Below are positions 25,615 through 39,500 of a DNA stretch of 64,000 nucleotides, piece after piece (positions within the stretch are counted from its first letter, which is position 1; each line of letters starts with the position of its first letter). The DNA is taken from the NCBI RefSeq assembly GCF_001723175.1, contig NC_064654.1, positions 2,728,001 through 2,792,000 on the forward strand. Reading direction: 5' to 3'. Made by a program: the position numbers and the translations under genes. The notes beneath the pieces are model-generated. The model was given only the letters and a program-made list of their open reading frames with translations, was not told where the DNA came from and did not search any database. This DNA comes from Penicillium oxalicum. Taxonomy: Eukaryota; Ascomycota; Eurotiomycetes; Eurotiales; Aspergillaceae.

Positions 25615-26660
25615 TTTAGTGTTGATTCAAGTCCAACTTGGGAAATTCTGAAATAGATAGTTGACGGTGGTGGCGAGAATCGAAGTGATGATCCGGTGCA
25701 AGTCAACCGTTAGCTCAGCGGCAATGCTCTCTCGATACTGATGGGAAAGATCGGTATCGAACAACCCAGAGGGCAGAGCTAAAGTCCCCAAGAAGGACAA
25801 CGGCTATGATATGGAAGTTATCATCTTCAAAAGGAGACCAAGTTGCACGATCGAGGAGGATGGACAGTTGCCAAGAACAATTATTGTCTCTTCGAATGGC
25901 CACTCCCAATCGAGACACTGCACAACTACCTCCGGCCCCAGTGCCAAGCCTTCGTACAAGGGCAAGGCTTTCAGGGATGCAGTAGCAGAAAGGTGAAAAG
26001 AAAGAGATTCAGAAATGAGAATCAGGCGACAAAAAACGCGGTGTATGCAGAGTGGAGAGTGAGAAGTGAAGGAAGTAAGTGAGAAAAGAGGGTATAGATA
26101 GCCTGTCTTGAAAGTGGTCACAGACGTGTGGTCGTTAGAGAGGGGGCACACTTTGGTGGGAGGCCCGTTGACGACAGTATTGATGTGACCAAACCTGGCT
26201 GTAACCGAACAAATGGGCTCCAGTGTGCCGTCTGATACTTACCGCTATTATGAATAGCCCGCAGAATCATGAAGTTCCCATCAATGACGACCATCACTGT
26301 ATAACCAAATGCTTACCATACGGGCACATCGGCATGGTCGCATTCAGATTAGTCTGTTACCAAAATGGAGGGGAAAAATCGGAAAGAGGAAAAAAACTTT
26401 TCACATTTCCAATTTTTATTTTCTTTACCTCTTTTTTCCCTTCTATTCAATGCACGCGCTTTTCTCGCCTTTTTTTAAGTACCCACTTTTCACACTCTAG
26501 ACAAATCACCCCGAGGCCATACGTAAATTGTACTATTCCTGTTTCGTGAGTGCTGCACATCGCATGGGCTGCACACCCCCACTCTTCATCCGCTGGCTTG
26601 ATTTGGTTGCTGCATCATGCAGGGATAATAGCAGTATGCATCTTGCGAGCTACTCCATAT

Positions 26661-26680
26661 GGGGGGGGGGGGGGGGGGGG
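26661..26680. repeat. Poly-G tract, 20 nt
   Basis: An uninterrupted run of 20 G residues in the 10.9-kb gene-free region. It could form a G-quadruplex and is a likely place for sequencing slippage. Confidence 0.9.
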
Positions 26681-28917
26681 TATTAATGGTTCCTGCGCCC
26701 TGGATATTGATGGATAATATTTTTTGAGCATTCTCGCACTCGGGATTTTTTGCGATTACATATGGCCCTCATCCGTTGCCTTCAGTCAAGCCCATATACG
26801 GACATGATCTCATAATGAATTGTTCAGTTTCCATGGCTCCTCTTGACAATTATCGTGGTGTCATTCTCACGCATTGCGACCATCGTAACTTTACGGCTGC
26901 GAAGAAGTTGAGTCACTGCAATACAATACAAGGCTTGTGCCGTTTCGTTTAGTGTTGATTTGCTACCATGAATGAAACTCGACGGTGGAGTGAGTGTCAG
27001 AGCGGTACATTATTAACAATCTGAGGCCTACTGTGCACCTCTCAGTACCGCACCCAACCACGGGTGCGGTGGTGAGTTGCTGGACTATGAGGCATTTACT
27101 GCAATACCGACTATACCCTTTCAAGGCACCACCATTGGCGCTGAGGGGGAAAATTTCCAGTCTTTTGTCCACAGAATACACACCAGGAACTTGGTCATAG
27201 TATTTACATTACCATCCCACACTTTGTACAGCAACGGCACCGGTCCTAGGAAAAGAAGGGCAGGAAGTGAGTTTATATGGAAGCCAACAGAGATTTCTTC
27301 TTCGAGGGGTATTTTAAGTAAGTTGCAACACATTTGACACGATACTCATGTGAACTTGTACTACGATAGATTAAATTGCTTTCTCCCGTAAAGCCCCCTT
27401 CATATGTCCCGTTGATCCTCAGATGCCACGATGAATCTGTCTTATCTTCCGCATTCCAGCGATCTCAGCCACGTTGCTCGAGGCAATCTTTCAACCTCCG
27501 CCAGGAAAGAGTCTGCCAGTCCGGCCCCCAGTGACATACCATTTGTAAAGCAACTGGAATCCAGGAGGACAATTGTTCACGAGTTTCAGAAAGCCACGAG
27601 GGAACGGCCGTACCCGTACCGTCATCCGACGTCACTTCAAGCCACTGGGGTGCCGATCAGTGGTATTGAGCCGTATCCAACCGTCCTGGACTCGGGTAAT
27701 CTGCCCCCCTCAAATAGGAGATGGTGCCTGTACCTGAACCCTTTCGGCAACGCCAGCTGCCCTGCAAACGATGGACGTCGGCGGTGAATTGTCAACCCTA
27801 GCCCTCTTGGGGTCCGGTGGGACATCATCAACCCTCTCGAACCGGATTCGATCAGACTGGAACCAGCACACAAAGTTCTTTTCGGCTGAGTCCTGACAAT
27901 TGAACCCTATTCTGTCTCGGTTCATTTACCAGGCGTATATAAAGTCAAATTCATTTATCGTAATTAACTGGGTCCAATTTGCTTCGATATACATCATAAA
28001 GCTAGTTAATGTACAGTACTTTCAACGTTGATTTCTCCGCACCGACACGAGGCACTACTGCGAGTAAATCCCCTAGTACACCCGATAGTAACGGGCGCAC
28101 GGATACAATACAGACTTTGAGCCCTACATTACACAATAATACATAGCGCAGTCCCACCGGGATTCTTGATTGGCGCTCTCCCTAGATATGCGCTCTGCGC
28201 GCTTGGACTTGCATTGGGGCGGGTTGTCCTGGTCCCAGAGAGGCCACCTCTGTCCTCTAGTCTCGGGACAAAGCCGACGCGCAAATGCAGCAGCTGTCAT
28301 ACATTGGAATATTATCACTACCGGCGCTGGAACTACTCGTTCTGAATGGTGATGATGACTTTGGGGGTGACCATCTTTCTACCCAATGCGGATACCTCTG
28401 ACGTAAGTTACACTCGGGAGGTGGCTCCCTGTCAGGTCTTTTTTCTCGGTGAATGATAGAGGTACAACCCTAAGATTTTCATATGATTGGATGACCTCTC
28501 ATTTCTATAGAGGATTTAAGCCCGATGACACTTTCTCATGCGAGATTCAAAGAAGGTTACGATCAGGTTGGGTTGAAATTCAAAGGTCTGATGAGCAAGA
28601 ACAGACGATACTGAACATATTACCCCTATCATCTGTAGGTTGCAGTAAGATGGATTATGCATGACAATGTGCTACACTATACATAACGTCGTTTCGAAAC
28701 CTGTGTGCTGAACTCCACGAGTTTCAGAAATGACTTCAAGTTGAGAGAAAAATAGCTCAGCCCCTCCCCTTCTACTGAATCTATTCAAGTTGTCTCGCTT
28801 CATCTCCCTTTTAGCACGACTTCGATCAGATCAAGGGCCTTAGGGGCTGACTAGAGAGAGGGATGCGTCCAAGCGCCAGCCCCAACTCCTATCACGGAGA
28901 TCGTCGATGCGTCTTGG

Positions 28918-28927
28918 ACTGTACAGT
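28918..28927. repeat. ACTGTACAGT palindrome, second copy
   Basis: Identical to the 10-bp palindrome at 15829-15838. It lies in non-coding DNA and is followed by TATACACT, which extends the GTAC/TATA character. Confidence 0.8.
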
Positions 28928-30265
28928 ATACACTGCCAAGCCCATCCCACCTGCACTACCAGCTATGCACTAGCACTAATTTCCTACCTTTCATCGCCCC
29001 TGCCGTAGATCAGAGGACGCCATAGTGAAGTGACTGGTACGATCACCCTTTCTGGCATTCTCAACTTCATCCCAGCCTGATTGTAACACGAATCAGCGGC
29101 GCGATTTTCTTCAACTGGCGCGACCATATCAACCATTGGCTCCTGCGGTGTCCCTCCGAGCGATATCTCTTCCAACATGCGTCGTCATTCAGCAAGGCCA
29201 AGCACCAGTCACGCCTCGTCCTGTGTAGAAATCACGAATGATCAAGGCTGGGATTTTGCCCGATCCACCACTCGGCCGCGTCGCGTGGTCCCAAAAAAAA
29301 AGTTGTCGCCGTCTCAATCCTTCCATCGGACATGTTGGGCTTCAAGACTGGACACAGCCCCTGGAGCCGACAAATGTATGCTTCTGAATCCCAATCGAGC
29401 AGAGCCCTCTTGTTGTATGATACACGGGATCCGGTGTGAGCTCGCAGGTGGATCGGGGAAACAGCTACGTTTGGATCTCTGACCGATTTTTTCTCACGCC
29501 TCATGAGTCACCTCCCAGAATGGAGGACATCCAAGGTGCGCCTTACCCGTAGAAAAAAGAAGAAAAAGGAACTTGGACCATGGTGCTCGTCATGAGCCAT
29601 CGGGCCCCCTCTCTCTCTCTCTCTTGACGTGAACCATTCGGTGACCCACCCAGCCATCAATTGAAGCAGAGAACGGGATGACGGCGGGCAAAGGGCAGCC
29701 CGCCGGGGCGCTGGAAAAGAAGCGGTCAGCCGCAAGAACGGCATCAGCCGCATTCCATCGCGACGAGAAAAGATTTGTCAGTTGGGCAGCACTGACGGAT
29801 CTTACAAACACAGAGCAAGAATTTTTTTGAACAAAGAGAAAAGGAGTCGAAACCGGGAAACGTGTCGACGGCTGGGAGCCCGAGGCCACGTTTGGCATCT
29901 ACATAGGGATTACGAATCTCCGAGGGAAAACGTGGAGTTTTGATGGTGGACAGTACCTCATCGATGGAGTGGGGGCTGCAGTTTGACGCGCTTCAAATTA
30001 ATACATCTCATGGACACTAAAAGATGCAAGTGTACAATCTGACTGTACTACTCATTCATGATCGTCGAGGAAGATCCATGAAACGGACCATAGCCGTCGC
30101 TCATGTTCTCGCCCGACGAGTTAAAATCCAGTCGAGGGCCAAATTAGCGTTGAGATCTTGACAAGCTTTGCGAATCCGAGAAGATCGACCCCACATTGCA
30201 TCTCTGTACAGAACCCGCGAACAGGCATGATCCTTGCGCGATGCGTGGATCATGACTGGACATTA

Positions 30266-30287
30266 GACACCACAGACGTGTGGTGTC
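30266..30287. repeat. Perfect hairpin: 9-bp stem, 4-nt loop
   Basis: The arms GACACCACA and TGTGGTGTC are exact reverse complements around the loop GACG. No T-run follows and no gene ends nearby, so its role is unknown. Confidence 0.75.
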
Positions 30288-33200
30288 CGTGAACCGAACC
30301 GCACGAGCACTGTCCGCCGTCGTGTTTGCAATCGTGGCGAAGCTTGTTGCCTAGTAAACGGCTGTGCAGGCCATCATCCAGCGTCTGAGTGATCCGCGAA
30401 CAGGGCTTGTCAAGAGGTGACCCATGTTGCGTGGCTGAGAGGAACGACTTGGTGAGGGGGTTGCTATTGGATGAGTTTCTGAGGCGGTGGGTTATGTTAT
30501 AGACGACCTATAGTACTGCTCAAGCTCGGTAAATATATGTAGAATCTGGTTTTATTTACCGACTGCAGCCCCAGCACGATCGGACTGGAGGACGGGAGTC
30601 AGTTGTGGACCAAGCGGCGACAGCAAAATAAGTGGGTTGTCAATCATATCGATTGAGGATAGGTACCTCTAGGATTGTATTTTGGATTATTCATTCCTTT
30701 ATGAGAAATGGAGTCGATTGGTTCTGACTGCCAATGTACAATCCATTATTTGTTGGCGCCCTTGTAGTCAAGCCAGTCAGTAGTAGTCATGACTATTGGT
30801 TACTTGGACAATACTCCTAAGTAGCCACTTGGTCATCAGACCTTCATATGCAGTATTCAAAAAGGTACGTAGTACTGTCAATAAGGTACAAGCGGTACCT
30901 CCGACGTCGAAAGACACCTCATCTACTCGGTCGGCTTTCCTCGCATGATTGTTATTTTCTCCTCATTTCCGGAGATTGATATACTACCTCGGAAATTGCA
31001 TGGGTCGTTTGTCATTTTTACGGAAAAGGTCACCTTCAGCAACTCAGTGTCAATCTATCAACATGCTGGATGATCACTTTTAAAATAGCAGCATTTGCGT
31101 AGACACTTTTGATTCGCCGCGTGGTCAGGAGAGAAGCTAAAAGAGGCCATGTATATGGCCCCAGTCTGGTACTGTATCTCGAGCTTCAAGGGTACACCAA
31201 TGTACATACAATTGCCAGCATCGCTATTCCCTTCTAGTGAGTACAAAGAGTGACTACGTCGTCTGATGTACCAAAGCTCTCAGCTCCCGGCCCCAGCCCC
31301 TGTCCCAACCCCAGCCCCCCAAGTTGAGCGACTTAAGTGTCGCGCTTAACATGAGCATCATACAGAGATGCTTTACTGAACAGGCAAAAGTGGCAAAAGC
31401 TCCCCGTCAAAAGTGTTACTTGAACATGGACGGTAGAATAGAAGAGCCCAAGGATATTCTTCCCCCGAATCATCGCAGCCGCCACCCCACCATCTTCCTG
31501 TCGATCCCCCCCCCCCAATGTAGAATTGATGGCAAACCATACACATGAGTGAAAAGGCATTAGAATTCGACCTCTCTGCGGCGACCTTTCAAGCCATCCA
31601 TCATCTCTTTTTTTCCTCTATCCCCCGATCGCCCATCCTCCGTCCACGGCAAGATACATTGAGGACGCCAAGAGACTAACACGGCTTAAAGCGGGCCAGT
31701 GTTGTGCTCGTGGCACCAGACAAGACGGGGTGAAACTGGGGGGGGGGAAGTGGGGCCCTTCGGAGGACGGAGTTGAATTGGATTTGAGAAGATGACTGCA
31801 TGAGGACTGGAATGGATGCAGAACTTGGTGATGTTGGAGGATCTACGATCTTGTCTGCTTTTAGGGCCAAGGGTTGCGGTACGGTGTATCCTACCGTACA
31901 AGTATACCGGTGCGGATACATACATACATTGATCGTAATTGTTGACGTGTTTTTCACAGTCCTTTCGGAGTTTTAAGTTTGTTGTCTGTCAGAAGATTCG
32001 AGAAATCTTCAATCTAGTAGGGAAAAAACATGAGGCGATTTTCAAAGCTCCGAGGATTGATTCATATACTGTGCAAAGACAGTAGTGTACATATTCCCGC
32101 TGTATACCCCGGTCCACCTCCAATATCGCTACAATCAACCCTTGGCTGACGGGATATTTTGGCCTACACTGTCCTGATAGCGGGAAGACCACAAAGTCTA
32201 AACTCTAATGGATCTCTTTGGTTTTTGTCCTTCTCCGTACTTCTTCCGTGCTCCGACTCACCCATCTTGCCTCAAGCAGCGGTCGACGTTCACAAAAACT
32301 CAAGAGAACACGTGAGCCGATGATTCTCCGACGGAGGTGATCTCCGAAGCACGGCTGTCCTTGTTTGGGATCCGCGATCAATGGGCTCGGAGATGCTGAG
32401 AAGAGGGGGGGGGAGGCCCATGACTCAAGTCCATCTTTTAGTAATCTCAGGGCGAAATTTTGGAACCTGAATACCACAGAGGATGCAATAGGATAATACC
32501 AATCATGACTGGATGCTTGAGAGACTATCACTCAACCATCAGTTTTCTTGACCGGAGCACAACCGGGGTAAGTGGGGGTTGGAGATGACGGTCTGTGAGC
32601 TGTCGCGGAGTTGCAGGAGGAGTGCATCGAACGGGCTTATGGAAGGATCGGTGCGAATCGGATGAAGGAAGAGCAGTTCGAGAGAACTTAGTCCTGCTGT
32701 CCAGTTGTACGGTAGCATACAAATGACTGTAGTACATGACTCCTCATGTGGCCATGATGGGTAATCATCCTCTTCTCTACTATCTCACTCGTGGACCGCA
32801 CAGCCCGCAGATGCAGGAGCAAAGCCAAGTCGAGGTTTACCACCGTAGGAACCGCCAAACTAAGCCTTGACAAAAACAAAAAGAAAAAGAAAGAAAGATA
32901 CGAGGAGTAATCAGAAAAGGGGAAAAAAACAAAAGAATATCACCACAGAAAGTACCAGCCTAACCGACTTGACCTTCACTGCAGCTGAACTTGAACCCAG
33001 TGCTACGGAGAAACGCGGAATTACCCATCGTTCATCCTCAGATGACACTGGAAATCAGTGGAATTCAGTATGATCGGGTTGCGGATCAGCGCCAGACTCG
33101 TGATTTAGGTTGGCTACAGCTTGGCTGATAGGCAACATTTCGTATTTTTCGCGTCTCGCGCTGCAAGAGACTCCCGAAGGAGTAATCCAGTCCTGCTCCT

Positions 33201-36200
33201 TTCGGACGAGTGGAACACTTTTGGTAAGCCATTCGGGTTGGGGTCGATGAATCTGGCACGCGGCTGTTCTACTGCGACTCGCATGGTTTCGATGGGAGTG
33301 TTCGGAGTTTTGTGGAAAGACTCTTCTCTCCGTCTTTTCTGTGAAGCCGGTTCAGTTGTTGATGTTGGCGAGTCCATAGTTTTTATTTTATTTTACCCCC
33401 AGGAAAGACAAAAGCATCCCTTTTGAGGACCGAGTAAGAGGACTGCCTATGTTTAGTCCGTAAAGCAGATGTGGTGAATATCCTTAGTGGTGAGCGCAGT
33501 AGGAAATGGGACGTTACACGGTAGGAGTTCCTCTCGCATCTTCAGTCCGAATCGACGCAAATGGATATCCACGGGCGTAGTGGACCCGGCGAAAATGGGA
33601 GAAATGGATTCAGTAGGAAAATTCCACACCCTTCCTTCATCTTCATTATAATGTGAGTGCCCTAGTTCAGGGAGACCTTCAACCGAAAAGGTCGACCGTG
33701 TTACATCTAGATTCTACACAACAGCCCTCTCGCGATGAACAAAATACTGTATTTCGTCCCAGAGCAGGGCACGGTATACGCACACAAAGGCACATTATGG
33801 AGGAGCTATTGCTGTGGCTGTTTCTCATCTTCAATGCCGAAAGGCCCAAAATGCCACAGTGCATCTTTTGTGAGGTCAGTTTGGTCCCCTAGAAATGAGT
33901 CGATGACTCGTCCTCGGGCAAAGTCAAGTTGGAACTCCTACATCGTCACACTGCACATCTCTGACTCTGAATATTCTCCCCTCAAAGAGAACACGAAACT
34001 TTCAATTCAAAATGATCGAGCAGTAAAATACTCCCACGCATTACCTGCCTTGTCTGAATGGGAAACATGAAGTTTCTGAAAAGCCAGGTCTTGCCCCGTC
34101 ACTCGGCCTAAATTCTGTCCTGAAACCGCACATACCAATTGTGGACTGCCCTGATCCGCCGTCGGCATTCCACAGGGATGCTTGGCTTTCCATATTGGTA
34201 GGACCTCATTTTGCCAAGTCCGGGAACAAGGGGGATCGAGGAGGGCGCTCATGTTTGAGTGTAGCAGGGCAGTGCTCCAGGCAGTCAGATATGCGTCCGA
34301 CGGGAAAATCGTGACGGTCGACGCGAATCCCTCACTGACCACCGTACCCTCCTCAATGACACGGAAGCATGCCTACGACGACAATGCAATGCAGTCGTAC
34401 GAGTCGTCCAGCAAGAGCAGAAGCCTTGGAAGAGACCACGATTCGCAATCCCTTTATCCCTGCCGGTCCAGAGCGACGACCTGTCGCCAATGGCGGGAGT
34501 CACGTCCAGTCCGGGTGCCAAGAGATACACTGCCTCTCCCTCTCTCTCCCCTTCTTCCTGGTGAGACTGTGCGATCAAACTTCCAGAGAAGAATGAAAAC
34601 AAAAAAAAAGCAAGGCTCGTCCCTTTTCCGCCCGAAACTCGCATGTGGACTATTGGCAATGAGATGATGCCAAGGGCGATCATGTCGATCCTTGCACTCC
34701 CGCAATGTGTGCATGGAAGGGAGATTTAGGAGAGGGGCCTCTTGGCACATTCTGAGACGTCAACTGGTGCAAGCAGGACACTACGACAAATGACAATACT
34801 GCAATCCTGTACACGGTGCAGTTCTGTATAAGGTACAAGGCTACACAATCTCTCCCAACCAGGAAAAGTGCCAAGAGTCTGCATAACTCGAAAAAAGAGT
34901 ATGCGACTATGCGTGGACTGTGAACAGCGGACGGCGGACTGGGCAGTCTGTATTGAAACTGTGAAATGACACGAAATGATGCGCGCAGATGCCGCTCGTA
35001 TACTACAGTATGAAAGACAGGTCAATGAGTGACCGCAAGATTGTGATCCGTTCATCCTTTTTCGAGAACCCAATCCCCATCGTGCTTACTTCACGAGATC
35101 AGACCCGACATGGGAAGCTTTGGGGCCGAACCGGTTCAGAACACAGGCTTGGCCCTGCAGCCCGGGGGCCCTCGAGCTTGTAATCGGACCGATCTACTTG
35201 GAGTGACGCGTAACTCGGCGTGTCGGGAGCCTCGGGGCTGAGTGCATACAGTTCACCTCGAGTAACTATAGCAGAGTGGCGGTCTCACCCTGCGCGCAGA
35301 TACTCTCCTCCTTGGCAGTCTAGAAAGAAAGAACAACTCTGTGGCTAATTTTAGGGACAACTTCTGCGCCAGGTGAAGTCCACTGAGTTTTTTCCTTTTT
35401 GCGGCAGTGGAGCTTTTGTCAGGACTCACTAGGCGTCACACTTGATCTATCCTACTACGTGCTTCTCTCTACAGTCACAGCTACCTGCGTCGATATGAGA
35501 ACTCTGTTTCTATTCACGGGCTCGGCAGCGCCTTTTTTGCCGGCACTCCTATAAGATGATGTGTATTAGGTCAATTAGGCTGACACGAAGAGATCCCGAT
35601 CCCCCCTCCCCCCAAAAAAGACCGGTGAGTTTATGGTTAGGCACAAACAGAATGAATGCCCCGAGACGTCACTCTTCACCTTCGCAGATCATCAATTGTC
35701 ATTGTTGGATTGCATAGTGTATTACATCGGCCTTGCGTCAAATTTCGCAGAATTTCTTGGCCGTCACACTTGGTCTGCCATAGCAAAGCTTTCAGAAAAG
35801 TTGTAATCATGAATGAAAAAGGTATCCATAGTCTGAACCAGGACTTAAGTACCTGGATTGCTCTGCATTATTGAGCCTTTGCAAGATTAGCAGACCAACC
35901 TCATTTTGTGCGTCGACTGTCGGATCTTGAACGTACGACCTGGTACTCATAGCGTCGTGGTTCTAACGGGATTCGTACACGCCGGAATATGAGGCCTGAC
36001 GGGAGTTCCTAGCAGCAAGGTGCTTGCAAAGCTCCACTAAGGATAGAATCACAAGTTGTCTCGTAACTTCCCTTTCCGCAGTTTGAGGACAAGATAGTGC
36101 CTGCATCGAGGACGTCATCCATTGTAGTATACTATCTCATCTTACTATTAGGTTCTGTGCGAACCGAACTCCACTAGCGTCGGTGTTACCAGAGGCTGAA

Positions 36201-36559
36201 CAAAAGCTTCACCTGATGACGTGCCTGGGGGATACATGGATACCAGTTGCGGAAGCTGTGCACGTTAGTCATTCATACCGAAGGTCCATGTCTACATACC
36301 GAGCATGTAATGAATATAGGCTCTGCCAAAAACAATGAGAATGGAAGAGATCAACCTAAATGAAAAATGACATCTCTATTCAAGAATTGAGTTGTGATTT
36401 CTTTTCATTGGGTTGCTCGAGGAATACAGATATGTTCAACTATGGAAACAGATGACGCCGAGCCAAATGCGATCCTGGGGCAAGTGTGTCTTGTCCCCTC
36501 CCCATCAACCACCCGCCATGCAAAGAGACAAGTAGGGAAAATGAAAATGAATGGTGACT

Positions 36560-39500
36560 TTAAATGACAAGCCACTTCTCAGTGACGTCTTTGGCCGTAG
36601 ACGCATCGCCACCAAGGGCGTAGAGACATTGTAGAGCGAACGCAGCTTCTCGAGAAAAATCCTCAACAAAGCCTTGGCTGTGAGGAACTGGTGACTCGTG
36701 GGCTTCAGCCATCTGAATATCGCCGTCGTCATTGACGTCACTGGTACTTTGCGAAGCATGTTGCTGAATCTGTTTACTAAGTTGAAGCACCCGATGGTAG
36801 CCTTCGATGGCCAAGTGAGAGAGATTGAGGCCATGCCACGCACGTGCAAAATTGAACTCGATCTCTTGAAGCTCCTGGAGCGAAGCACCACGCTTTCCGC
36901 GAACACGGCGGTATTCGTGCAGAAATGACAGGCCTTGCATGATGAGATAATGGCGATTGTCACACTGGCGCTTTTGCGAATGATGAATATAGCACAAGGC
37001 AATAGACAGCAGGACCACTGGGTTCTGGTCGTCGAGGGCGTAGGCACGGAAGAAGTAGTTCAGAGCCGGATAGAAACTGTTTCCAGAATAGAGGATATGG
37101 CCATAGAGTACCAGCAAGGCAATGTCGAGCTCGTACGCGGGCACGTCATGTCCATTCTCGTCCTTCGTGGAAAGAGCAGCCCGTTCTCTCCAGACAGATT
37201 GTCGTGGTGCTTTAGGTTTACCTTCTGCATCCGGTAGTGTAAAGTCCATGGCCTTGATCTGACGGAGCATGAACTTCATGCTCGGGGAAGAATTGAACAG
37301 TGACTTCCGGGGATTGCCCGCGAGGTGACCGAGCATTGAGAAAAGACGATATGTATCCGTCACGAACTGGTACTCTTTCACAAACCATCGAGCCTCGGTT
37401 GTGAGGACATCCTCATCCTGCGCACGAAGTGCACACGCTGGAGAGCGTTAGCTATGGGAGCACACGATGATCCCATGGGTTGACTCGCGACTTACTGAAC
37501 CAGCAAACATGGATCATGCGGGACTTGCGTTTGTCGTGGAACCAAACACTAGCAGTGGCAGCGCTCTCCAGAGCCTCGTAAGCATCAATCGGTTCGCCCT
37601 GTTCAGTGGCGAGGAGCGAATATTGGAGAAACAGGTCAAGCCAAGCGTCAAACGATATGCCATGATATTCTGTCGGTATTGCCCCCTGCAGAGGTTCTTG
37701 TTCGTCGACACCAGCTGACCCTTTCGTGATCAGTTCATCCGCCATCCGAAAAAGAAAAAAAGAGCATGTTCATTCGAATCTTACCTCTCGACTTCTGTAA
37801 ACGTCCTGCTATCTCCTCCATCTCGGTCAAGAAAGTGTTCTCTTTGGATCCGTTGCCTCGGCGTGATGTCTGGCTGACGTAACCTGAGAATTCAGTTGTA
37901 CGCGCCATCGGATAGAAGATGCGATTCGAACGAAACTCGCGCAGTAAGACATCTGCAATGTCAAGCCAGTCCTCAATTGCATCCAGATTCCCTTCCTTGA
38001 CTTTGGGTTCCAACTGCTGCAATGTGGTGTAGAGGAATGTGATATCATCCGTACGGCCGCCTTCTCCAGGGAGTTGGGCACCCTCGGTCTCAGCCTGCAC
38101 AGTGGGCTTGGGGGCAAGCGGTCTGAAGGTAACTGGACCAGACCTCCGAAACTCAGCAGCGAGCTGTTCCAGCCGGGCGTCCTTTCTCCTCCTTCGGGTC
38201 CTGGTCTCTTGTCGACTGAGCAGGACGGCTTCGTTGACGTACTTGTAGGCCTGGTCCGGCATGCCCAGACTGTCGTATAGTTTCGCAAGCTGTGCGCGAG
38301 ACTCGATATTACTTGAATCGTGATCAGCAACGGTGAGATAGCAACTTTCGGCATCCTCGACTTTTCCCAATTGCATGCAACAGTCGGCCATCGCGAGAAA
38401 AAAGCCAACATCAGCATGCTCTGATGTGTGTTGGATGGGTTCGTAAAAGCGGAGCGCTTCTTCAAGTAAACCAAGCTCTTTCAGGGCATCGGCCACCTCT
38501 CTAAAGAGATCGCCGTAGTCGAAAATCCGTGCTCCTTCCGAAGTATCATCTGGATTCAAATACTCCAGGTGATGCTGGAAGATTGTTAGTCTGTGTGGCG
38601 CTGAGGATGCTTGCGGGGAAACACGTTCAAATGGACTCACCATGGCTTCATTATAGTACTTGTCGCCCATTTTAAGTCGAAACACACCCATCTTGACACG
38701 GAGTTCCAATGGCAATCCAAGTCCATAGCTGTCTCGCGGCCAGTGACCAGGCACGTACCCATCCGTTTTGATACGACGAGGAGAGTCTTGCGAATCCCAC
38801 TCTCGATCATCATCCTCAAAGTCGGCCCACATAATGTCATCTTTCCGACCTAAGATCCACCTCGAAAGTGATTTGAGGTGGTAGAGCCCTTCCCTGGGTC
38901 GATTGACATATCCGAAAAGCTCGGCATAGATATTAATATCAGACCATGAGAAGTCTTGGACACGATCCGGATCAAGAGTCAAAAAATGGTTCACACTTTT
39001 GGACCAATGGACAATGGCGCGCTCGACGTCATTCAAATCAATGAAGATCTCGGCGATGTGTCGCAGGGCTCGTATGCTGTACGGCCTTTCGTGCAAGATC
39101 CGCTCGTACTCGCCGGCAGCTTTGCCGTTGTGTCCTAGTTCTCGATAGAGGGCTGCCCTTTGAAAGCGCACGTTGTAGTTTCTCGGTTGAATGTCCACAA
39201 TGCGACTATAGCAATAGATCACGTCGTTCAAAACGCTTCCTCGACTTTCTCCCGCACGATCCAGCAGGAGACGCGCTACCTTCATCCACACCGTAGGGTC
39301 CTTGGGTCGAGTATGCGCACCGTTCCAAAGTGCCTGCAAGGCTCGTACTTTGTCTCCTCTGGCCAGCCAAATCTCTGACAGGAGCGAGTGCGCCGGGAAC
39401 ATTTCAGGGTTGATCTGAATCGCCTGGTTCACATACTCGTGCGCTCGGTCGTAATCGCCATCAATGAAGGCAGACGTAGCCTCGGAATGATAAATCTTGA

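Larger units (their letters stand above)
25615..36559. other. 10.9-kb gene-free region
   Basis: The largest empty stretch lies between the 5' end of the DUF2457 gene and the 3' end of tfc4. I read both strands and found no spliced or unspliced gene with family resemblance, no tRNA or 5S gene, and no transposon peptide. Visible items are a 20-nt G tract (26661-26680), 10-nt C/G runs near 31507 and 31738, a CT microsatellite near 29609-29624, an ACTGTACAGT palindrome (28918-28927), a perfect hairpin (30266-30287) and many GTAC-containing patches (28011, 30866-30900, 31890, 32700, 34800). One small frame at 33114-33377 minus has protein-like composition but is unproven. Confidence 0.6.

Noticed and set aside
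25700..25780. tRNA-like TTAGCTCAGCGG (D-arm look-alike)
   Set aside because: The acceptor ends do not pair and no proper T-arm follows (GGTATCGAACAACC breaks the consensus).
28345..28405. Possible box C/D snoRNA (TGATGA ... CTGA)
   Set aside because: The flanks do not form a terminal stem, and the spacing with no second box pair looks accidental.
26119..30284. A 14-nt match (CACAGACGTGTGGT) between 26119 and 30273 as a dispersed repeat
   Set aside because: Several chance 14-mer matches are expected in 64 kb, and the similarity does not extend into the flanks.
38575..38640. Reading tfc4 straight through this 66-nt segment as coding
   Set aside because: The frame stays open, but GTGAGT, ACTAAC and TTCCAG signals are all present and the encoded residues interrupt a TPR helix.
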